Source: Pseudomonadota bacterium (lineage in GTDB: Bacteria > Pseudomonadota > Alphaproteobacteria > Sphingomonadales > Sphingomonadaceae). From it: a DNA stretch of 12,793 bases. Position numbers and translations under genes: made by a program. Under the pieces are notes generated by a model. The model did not search any database, was not told the origin of the DNA, and saw nothing but the letters and a program-made list of their open reading frames with translations. The DNA is taken from the NCBI GenBank assembly GCA_023423775.1, contig JAFAEZ010000068.1:1-12793 (forward strand), given 5' to 3'. Positions 6,785 to 12,793 of this stretch are shown one piece after another; position 1 is the stretch's first letter; every line of letters begins with the position of its first letter.

Positions 6785-8905
6785 TTGCCGCGCTACGAGC
6801 TGATTTCGGGACTGGAGATCGACCCGGCCTTCAAGGCCTTCATCGAGGACGAGGCCCTCCCCCACACCGGCATCGCGGCTAAGGACTTCTGGTTCGGCCT
6901 GTCCGGCCTGCTGCGCGACCTCACCCCCGAGAACAAGCGCCTGCTGCGCCGCCGCGAAACTCTCCAGGCAGCGATCGACGCCCGCAACGCGACGCTTGGC
7001 GGCCGCGCGCCGGACCCAGCCGAGGAGGAGGCTTTCCTGCGCGAGATCGGCTATCTGGTCGATCCCCCCGCCCCTTTCACCATCGCCACCGATGGCGTCG
7101 ATCCGGAGATCAACGCGATTGCCGGGCCGCAGCTCGTCGTTCCGGTCAACAACGCCCGCTACGCGCTGAACGCGGTCAACGCCCGCTGGGGTAGCCTCTA
7201 TGACGCGCTCTACGGCACCGACGCGCTCGGCGATCTGCCCAGAGGCGGCGGCTACGACGCCGAGCGCGGCGCCCGCATCGTCGCGTGGGGCCGCGACTTT
7301 CTCGATCGCGTCGCGCCGCTCGCCGGGGGCAGCCATGCCGACGTCACCTCCTACAGCATCGAGCATGGCACGCTGGTCACCGACCAGGGCGGCCTCGCCG
7401 ATCCATCTCTCCTTTCCGGCTGGCGCGAAGGCGCGATCCTGCTCCGCCATCACAACCTCTATGTCGAGCTGCTGATCGACCCCGCCCACCCGATCGGCCG
7501 CATTGACAAGGCCGGAGTGGCCGATATCCGCCTCGAAAGCGCGATCACGGCGATCATGGATTGCGAGGATAGTGTCGCCGCAGTCGACGCCGAAGAGAAG
7601 ACCGGCGCCTATCGCAACTGGCTCGGGTTGATGCGCGGCGACCTTACCGCCCGCTTCGACAAAGGCGGCCGCACCGTCGAGCGCCGTGCCGAGCCCGACC
7701 GGACCTACGAGACATCGAACGGCCCGCTTGCTGTCCGCGGCCGGTCTCTCCTGTTCGTGCGCAATGTTGGCCACCTGATGACCAACCCGATGATGCGCCT
7801 GGATGGCGAGGAAGTGTTTGAGGGTCTGGTCGATGCCGCCGTCACGTCGCTGATCGGCCTCCACGACGTCAACGGCGCGCGCGCCAACAGCCCGGCGGGA
7901 TCGATCTACATCGTCAAGCCGAAGATGCACGGGCCCGAGGAGGCCGCCTTCGCCAACCGCCTGTTCGACCGCGTCGAGGATCTGCTCGGCCTGCCCCGCA
8001 ACACGGTCAAGATCGGAGTGATGGACGAGGAGCGCCGCACCAGCGTCAACCTCGCCGCCGTCATCCACGCGGTGAAGGACCGGGTCGTCTTCATCAATAC
8101 CGGCTTCCTCGATCGCACGGGCGACGAGATTCACACGTCGATGAAATTGGGGCCGGTCGTCCGCAAGGGGGAGATGAAGGCGGCGCGCTGGCTGCAGGCC
8201 TATGAGGACAACATAGTCGATGTCGGCCTAGCCTGCGGCTTCGCCGGGCGGGCCCAGATCGGCAAGGGCATGTGGGCGATTCCGGATCGCATGGCCGATA
8301 TGCTCGCGCAGAAGGCCGCGCACCCGCAGAGCGGCGCCACCACCGCCTGGGTCCCCTCGCCCACCGCCGCCACGCTGCACGCGCTCCATTACCACCAGGT
8401 CGACGTCCCCGAGCGCCAGCGAGAGATCGCCGGCCGGGCACCGGCGCGGCTGCACGACATTCTGACGATCCCGCTCGCCGAAGGCCGCAACTGGTCGGAG
8501 GACGAGCTGCGTGAGGAGCTCGACAACAATGTCCAGGGCATCCTGGGCTATGTCGTGCGCTGGATCGACCAGGGGGTGGGCTGCTCGAAGGTACCGGACA
8601 TCCACGACGTCGGGCTGATGGAGGACCGCGCCACCTGCCGCATCTCGAGCCAACATGTCGCCAACTGGCTGCGCCACGGCGTGGTCTCGCGCGAGCAGGT
8701 CCAGGCCGCACTGGAGCGGATGGCCGCCGTGGTCGACCGCCAGAACCACGGCGACCCGCTCTATCGGCCGATGGCCCCGGATTTCGAGGCGAGCACCGCC
8801 TTCCGCGCCGCCGCGGCCTTGATCTTCGAGGGCGAGGCGCAGCCGTCGGGCTACACCGAGCCCCTGCTCCACGCCCACCGTCTCGCGCTGAAGGAAGAAG
8901 GATGA
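6785..8905 (+). CDS. glcB: Malate synthase G
   Basis: This enzyme condenses glyoxylate with acetyl-CoA to give malate and CoA, a cytoplasmic step of glyoxylate use and growth on C2 units or fatty acids. With the TTG start it is 706 residues; E. coli GlcB has 723. Catalytic residues known from E. coli are present: R326 (E. coli R338) in LLFVRNVGH, E415 (E427) in GVMDEERRT, D443 (D455) in TGFLDRTGDEIHTSM, and the base D614 (D631) in LMEDRAT. The last lies exactly 92 residues from the C-terminus in both proteins. The chain ends in the family sequence GYTEPLLHAHRL. The TTG start follows an AGGGGA site and gives the normal N-terminus; longer versions would begin inside the terminator. The stop overlaps the next gene as ATGA. 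No isocitrate lyase or glycolate oxidase gene is adjacent, so the glyoxylate source is not shown here. Confidence 0.98.
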   Translation: MPRYELISGLEIDPAFKAFIEDEALPHTGIAAKDFWFGLSGLLRDLTPENKRLLRRRETLQAAIDARNATLGGRAPDPAEEEAFLREIGYLVDPPAPFTIATDGVDPEINAIAGPQLVVPVNNARYALNAVNARWGSLYDALYGTDALGDLPRGGGYDAERGARIVAWGRDFLDRVAPLAGGSHADVTSYSIEHGTLVTDQGGLADPSLLSGWREGAILLRHHNLYVELLIDPAHPIGRIDKAGVADIRLESAITAIMDCEDSVAAVDAEEKTGAYRNWLGLMRGDLTARFDKGGRTVERRAEPDRTYETSNGPLAVRGRSLLFVRNVGHLMTNPMMRLDGEEVFEGLVDAAVTSLIGLHDVNGARANSPAGSIYIVKPKMHGPEEAAFANRLFDRVEDLLGLPRNTVKIGVMDEERRTSVNLAAVIHAVKDRVVFINTGFLDRTGDEIHTSMKLGPVVRKGEMKAARWLQAYEDNIVDVGLACGFAGRAQIGKGMWAIPDRMADMLAQKAAHPQSGATTAWVPSPTAATLHALHYHQVDVPERQREIAGRAPARLHDILTIPLAEGRNWSEDELREELDNNVQGILGYVVRWIDQGVGCSKVPDIHDVGLMEDRATCRISSQHVANWLRHGVVSREQVQAALERMAAVVDRQNHGDPLYRPMAPDFEASTAFRAAAALIFEGEAQPSGYTEPLLHAHRLALKEEG

Positions 8906-9981
8906 GCCGCAGCAGCGACAATAGCGGCACGCGCGCGGTTCGCGAGGCGCACCGCTTCGATATCGGCGCGCTGGAAGGCTGGATGGACCGCGAGGTCGAA
9001 GGCTTTTCCCGTCCGCTGACGGTCGAGCAGTTCAAGGGTGGCCAGTCCAACCCGACCTACAAGCTCGTCACACCCGACCGCAGCTATGTCCTGCGCCGCA
9101 AGCCGCCCGGCAAGCTCCTCCCCGGCGCGCACGCGGTCGACCGCGAATATCGGGTGATCACCGCGCTCGGCGCGGCTGGCTTCCCGGTCGCGCGCAGCTA
9201 CGGCCTGTGCGAGGACGAAAGCGTCATCGGCACGGCCTTCTACGTGATGGAGATGGTCGAAGGCCGCATCTTCTGGGAACCGAGCTTCCCCGAGGTGAGT
9301 GACGCCGAGCGGCCGGCCTATTTCGACGCGATGAACGCCACGATCGCTCAGCTCCACAGCCTCGATCCGGAAGCGCTCGGCCTCGGCGATTACGGCAAGC
9401 CCGGCAATTATTTCGAACGCCAGATCGGCCGCTGGTCGAAGCAATATCTCGGCGACGTCGAGGCCGGGCGCGTGCCGGCCATGGACCGGCTGGTCGAATG
9501 GCTGCCGCGGAACATCCCCGCCGGCGAAGAGGCCGCGCGGATCATCCACGGCGACTTCCGCTGCGACAACATGATCTTCCACCCGACCGAGCCCAGGGTG
9601 CTGGCGGTGCTCGACTGGGAATTGTCGACGCTCGGCCACCCGCTCGCCGATTTCGCTTATCATCTGATGGTCTATCGGATGCCCGCCAGCATGACGACCG
9701 GCCTGGCCGGCGTGGACCTTCGCGCGCTCAACATCCCGTCCGAGGCGGATTATGTCGCAGCTTATTGCCGCCGTACCGGGCGCGAGGGCATCCCGAACCT
9801 CGATTTCTACATCGCCTTCAACATGTTTCGCCTCGCTGCGATCCTGCACGGCATCAAGGGCCGGATCGCGCGCGGAACCGCCGCTTCGGCCCATGCCGAC
9901 CGCATGGCCGCGGGACTGGAGCCGCTCGCGGATCTCGCCTGGGCGCAGGCGCGCAAGGCCAGTGCCGCGGGCGTACCGTAG
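8902..9981 (+). CDS. Phosphotransferase (APH-like kinase, ACAD10/11-LvaA type)
   Basis: This 359-residue kinase-fold protein belongs to the aminoglycoside phosphotransferase-like superfamily. Visible elements are a nucleotide-binding loop KGGQSNPTYKL (45-55), the strand YVLRRKPPG (62-70), the hinge-like YVMEMVEGR (114-122), the catalytic loop HGDFRCDN (216-223) with D218 as likely base and N223 as metal ligand, and DWE (238-240) followed by STLGHPLAD. The LRRKPPG and DWELSTLGHPLADFAY signatures mark the subfamily related to the kinase part of mammalian ACAD10/ACAD11 and to Pseudomonas LvaA, which phosphorylate 4-hydroxyacyl-CoAs. It is not expected to be an antibiotic-resistance enzyme. The ATG overlaps the glcB stop (ATGA) and follows a GGAAGAAGG ribosome site, so the two genes are co-translated. 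The substrate is inferred, and no acyl-CoA dehydrogenase is in the window. Confidence 0.93.
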   Translation: MSRSSDNSGTRAVREAHRFDIGALEGWMDREVEGFSRPLTVEQFKGGQSNPTYKLVTPDRSYVLRRKPPGKLLPGAHAVDREYRVITALGAAGFPVARSYGLCEDESVIGTAFYVMEMVEGRIFWEPSFPEVSDAERPAYFDAMNATIAQLHSLDPEALGLGDYGKPGNYFERQIGRWSKQYLGDVEAGRVPAMDRLVEWLPRNIPAGEEAARIIHGDFRCDNMIFHPTEPRVLAVLDWELSTLGHPLADFAYHLMVYRMPASMTTGLAGVDLRALNIPSEADYVAAYCRRTGREGIPNLDFYIAFNMFRLAAILHGIKGRIARGTAASAHADRMAAGLEPLADLAWAQARKASAAGVP

Positions 9982-10040
9982 ACTCCGCAGGCGAAAGGAC
10001 TAAGCTTCGTCTCTCCTGGCCGCCTTGGGGGAAGTGCTGA

Positions 10041-12047
10041 GTGGGAGGGGAGAGCGAAGGTCCGAACTGGCCGACCCGCGCCCGCCGCGTCGCGCGGCAG
10101 ATCGGGCCCTTCCGGCTTGCCGCGACGGCCCTGTTCCTGGTCATCGGCTTGCTCTTCGCGCGCTTCAGCTGGGAGATTCCGCTCGCCAAGGATGCCGAGC
10201 GCGGCCTCTACGACCTGCGCCTGCTCGAGACGGCGGAGAGGGTCGATCAGGACGATCGCATCGTCCTTGTCGTTTACACCGACGAGACGCTGGAAGCGTT
10301 GGCGAAGCGCTCGCCCCTCGACCGCAAGATGCTGGCCGAGGCGCTGCTGAAGCTCGACGCGATGAACCCGAAGGCGATCGGCATCGACATATTGATCGAC
10401 CAGCCCCAGGCCGAGGACCCGATCCTGGTCGACGCCTTCCGACGCATGAAGACGCCGACCTATCTCGCCTTCGCCTCCAACGCGACCAACCCCGATTATA
10501 TGAAGGTCTGGCAGGAGGATTTTCTGCGCAGCTTCCTCGGCCAGCTCAAGCCCGGCCCGGTGAAGCCGGCCAGCATCAGGCTCGAGCCCGACCTGGAGGA
10601 CGGCGTGATCCGCTCTTGGCCGGTCCACCCCGGCAGCCTGCCGCCTTTGCTGGCGAATGCGATGGCGCCGCAGCAGCCGCGATTTCGCGACTACGCCCGC
10701 AGCATCGCCTTCCGCCTGCCCAGAAGCGAGGAATATCCGGTCTTTTCGAAGCTGCCGATCGACCTGTTCGCCACCGACATGGCGGCGGCGCTGCGGCCGC
10801 AGATCGAGGGCCGCTACGTCCTGATCGGCGGCGATATCCAGGACATGGACGATTATGAGACGCCGATGACGCGGATCGACGGCCGCCTCACCAAGGGCCT
10901 CGACATCCACGCCCATCTCCTCGCCCAACTGCTGGACGGTCGCATGCCCGGCGCGATCCCCTCCTGGTCCTTGTGGGCGGTGGCGTTCGCGGTCGTCATC
11001 GCCGGCGCGCTGACCAGCCTGCTCGAAATGCGCAGTTGGAAACTGGCGCTGGTTCTGGTCGGCCAGGTGATCTTCTTCGTCACCCTTCCCTTCTATCTGC
11101 AGTCGATCAATGTCGACACGCTCGGCCTCCCCGCCTTCGGCTGGGGCGTCGGCTGGCTGTTCGCCTTCGCCGCGGTCGGCACCGCCGCGCGCGCGGTGGG
11201 CGCCGAGGAACGCCGCTTCGCCGAGCATACTCTGGGCAAATATCTGCCGGTGGACATCGCCCACCAGATCCTGCGCGATCCCGACCAGCTCACGCTCAAG
11301 GGCGAAAAGAAGCAGATCTACGCGATGTTTACCGACATGGAGGGTTTCACCAAGCTCAGCCACGCGATCAAGCCCGAGCAATTATCGTCGCTGCTCAACC
11401 GCTATCTCGACGAGTTGAGCGACACCGTGCTGAAACATGGCGGCACGATCGACAAATTCGTCGGCGACGCCGTCGTCGCCTTCTGGGGCGCGCCGATCGC
11501 GCGGGCCGACGATGCCGACCGCGCCGCCCGTGCCGCCGTCGCCATGTACGAATGCGGCGAGCTCTTCCGTCGCTCGGGCGGGCCCGAAATTCCGCCGCTC
11601 GGCTGCACCCGGGTCGGCCTCCACCGGGGCGAGGCGGTGGTCGGCAATTTCGGCGGCGAGGGCCGCATTCAATATACCGCCCTCGGCGACGGCATGAACA
11701 CCGCTGCGCGGCTCGAGTCGGCCAACAAGGCGCTGAAGACGACGATTCTCGTCAGCGACGAGGCGAAACGGGAATCGACCCTCGATATCTTCCGGCCGAT
11801 GGGCCGGATCGTGCTGTCGGGCCGCGCCACCCCCGTACAAGTCTGGGAGCCCGTCCCGCAAATGGACGCCGAGCTGCGCCAAACATTGGTTAAGCTCTGG
11901 GAGCGCTTCGAAGCCAATGATAAGACGGCGCTTACAGAGCTTCAGGCGATCTCGGAAAGTCACAAGGATGATGCGGCGCTCGCCAATTTCGTGTATCGCA
12001 TCACGGAAGCCGGTCCGGGGGGGCACTATGTGTTGGGATCCAAGTGA
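10041..12047 (+). CDS. CHASE2-domain membrane adenylate cyclase (class III)
   Basis: This 668-residue sensor makes cAMP. A basic N-terminus leads to membrane segment 1 (about 25-42), followed by a periplasmic CHASE2 sensor (about 43-305; AERGLYDLR, GIDILID and the late GRYVLIGG motif). Three more membrane segments (about 309-325, 333-350, 361-382) place the C-terminus in the cytoplasm. The class III cyclase domain begins near 424. Metal-binding D432 (FTDMEGFT) and D476 (KFVGDAV) are present, as are adenine-selecting K472 with T546 (QYTALGD), and transition-state N553 and R557 (GMNTAAR). All are intact, so an active adenylate cyclase is expected; what CHASE2 senses is unknown. Translation starts at GTG, eight bases after GGGGGA, with no in-frame ATG before the mature sequence. 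It lies 59 bases after the kinase gene, with no clear terminator between, and one base before the next gene. Confidence 0.95.
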   Translation: MGGESEGPNWPTRARRVARQIGPFRLAATALFLVIGLLFARFSWEIPLAKDAERGLYDLRLLETAERVDQDDRIVLVVYTDETLEALAKRSPLDRKMLAEALLKLDAMNPKAIGIDILIDQPQAEDPILVDAFRRMKTPTYLAFASNATNPDYMKVWQEDFLRSFLGQLKPGPVKPASIRLEPDLEDGVIRSWPVHPGSLPPLLANAMAPQQPRFRDYARSIAFRLPRSEEYPVFSKLPIDLFATDMAAALRPQIEGRYVLIGGDIQDMDDYETPMTRIDGRLTKGLDIHAHLLAQLLDGRMPGAIPSWSLWAVAFAVVIAGALTSLLEMRSWKLALVLVGQVIFFVTLPFYLQSINVDTLGLPAFGWGVGWLFAFAAVGTAARAVGAEERRFAEHTLGKYLPVDIAHQILRDPDQLTLKGEKKQIYAMFTDMEGFTKLSHAIKPEQLSSLLNRYLDELSDTVLKHGGTIDKFVGDAVVAFWGAPIARADDADRAARAAVAMYECGELFRRSGGPEIPPLGCTRVGLHRGEAVVGNFGGEGRIQYTALGDGMNTAARLESANKALKTTILVSDEAKRESTLDIFRPMGRIVLSGRATPVQVWEPVPQMDAELRQTLVKLWERFEANDKTALTELQAISESHKDDAALANFVYRITEAGPGGHYVLGSK

Positions 12048-12048
12048 T

Positions 12049-12780
12049 ATGAAGCTTCGATATCTTGCCTCGGTCTTGATGATCGCTTCGCTCGCCAGTG
12101 CGGCGGGCGCCGAAGTTCTCGTCGTGCGCGCGTCGGGCCCGTCCGCCAAGGCCTATCCGGCCGGCAAGGCGATTCCGGACAATGCGCGGATCACGCTCAA
12201 GGCGAACGATTCCTTGGTGCTGCTCGACGCGCGAGGCACGCGCACCCTGCGCGGCCCCGGCACCTTTTCGCCGTCGGGCCCGGCCCAGGCGGCCCAAGGG
12301 TCGGTCCTCGCGTCGGCCGCGACCGCCGGGTCGAGCCGCCGGGCCCGCATCGGGGCCGTTCGCGGCCTCCCCACTGCACCCCGCAGCCCGTCCATCTGGC
12401 ACGTCGACGTCGCCAAAAGCTCGAACATCTGCCTCGCCGATCCAGCCAACGTCACTCTGTGGCGCGGCGACGCGACCAAGGCGGGGCCGCTCACCGTCAC
12501 CCGGCCGAGCGACGGCACGACGCGTCAGCTCAACTGGGCGAAGGGCCAGACCACTCTCGGCTGGCCGGCCGATCTCGCGATCCAGGATGGCTCCGACTAC
12601 CGTCTGACCTGGCCGGGGGCCGCGCAGCCCACCAACCTCAAGTTCCGGACGCTTCCGGCCAAGCCGGGCGGCCTCGAGGAAATGGCGTCCTCGCTGATCC
12701 AGAATGGCTGCGAAGCCCAGCTCGACGTGCTGATCGAGACCGTGAAGTTGCCCGACGACCAGTCCGCGCCTTCGGGCTGA
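12049..12780 (+). CDS. Secreted FecR-like protein paired with the cyclase
   Basis: This 243-residue protein has a signal peptide (KLR, hydrophobic LASVLMIASLASA, cleavage near residue 21 after AGA), so it is probably periplasmic. Residues 23-73 resemble the start of FecR-like domains: VLVVRASGPSAKAYPAGK, a strand ITLKANDSLVLLDA, then GTRTLRGPGTF (63-73). The middle (80-110) is low-complexity Ala/Ser/Arg-rich and may be a linker. The rest (115-243) looks like a second beta-rich domain that I do not recognise. The only two cysteines, C128 and C211, both fall in this domain and could form a disulfide. The ATG at 12049 was chosen over an upstream in-frame start at 11917 because it begins the signal peptide and lies one base after the cyclase stop. 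The spacing implies co-translation with the cyclase, and export puts it beside the CHASE2 sensor. A role as its ligand or regulator is inferred. Confidence 0.82.
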   Translation: MKLRYLASVLMIASLASAAGAEVLVVRASGPSAKAYPAGKAIPDNARITLKANDSLVLLDARGTRTLRGPGTFSPSGPAQAAQGSVLASAATAGSSRRARIGAVRGLPTAPRSPSIWHVDVAKSSNICLADPANVTLWRGDATKAGPLTVTRPSDGTTRQLNWAKGQTTLGWPADLAIQDGSDYRLTWPGAAQPTNLKFRTLPAKPGGLEEMASSLIQNGCEAQLDVLIETVKLPDDQSAPSG

Positions 12781-12793
12781 CCTTCTCCTGAGC

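Noticed and set aside
8902..9981. Aminoglycoside resistance kinase
   Set aside because: The catalytic loop is shared with APH enzymes, but the LRRKPPG and DWELSTLGHPLADF signatures and coupling to glcB place it in the acyl-CoA-metabolism subfamily.
11917..12048. Longer N-terminus for the FecR-like protein from an ATG at 11917
   Set aside because: It would overlap the cyclase gene by 131 bases in another frame, is Arg-rich, and would bury a clear signal peptide inside the protein.

Overview
The window is GC-rich, densely packed chromosomal DNA from a Gram-negative bacterium, most likely an alphaproteobacterium of the Sphingomonas type. This rests on the base composition, the GC-biased third codon positions that open long false reading frames opposite real genes, an outer-membrane barrel protein, malate synthase G, and the general look of the proteins. 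The assignment is by family resemblance only. I see no rRNA, tRNA, CRISPR array, insertion sequence, phage gene or other sign of recent transfer.

The left half (32-5769) is read on the minus strand. In order of transcription it holds prfC (release factor 3), a BaiN/HI0933-type flavoprotein, a DEAD-box RNA helicase with a DbpA-type RNA-binding domain and a repetitive basic tail, a YaiI/YqxD (DUF188) protein, and a small protein with three 16-residue repeats. The flavoprotein overlaps the prfC stop by four bases and probably starts at a rare CTG codon. The helicase and DUF188 genes are nine bases apart. Three of these genes concern translation or RNA, and spacing suggests at least partial co-transcription.

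A 313-base divergent regulatory region (5770-6082) separates prfC from an 8-stranded outer-membrane barrel gene on the plus strand. It contains a perfect 10-base inverted repeat and helically phased copies of a GCCACA motif. The barrel gene ends at a strong intrinsic terminator (6683-6714).

The right half is read on the plus strand. It starts with glcB (malate synthase G, TTG start, own candidate promoter), translationally coupled to a kinase of the ACAD10/11-LvaA aminoglycoside-phosphotransferase-like family. That pair suggests acyl-CoA or hydroxy-acid breakdown feeding glyoxylate/malate metabolism. A CHASE2-sensor membrane adenylate cyclase with all expected catalytic residues follows, and one base after its stop begins a secreted FecR-like protein. 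These last two look like a two-gene periplasm-to-cytoplasm cAMP signalling module and are the most interesting part of the window. Most other genes here are ordinary housekeeping or widespread accessory genes.
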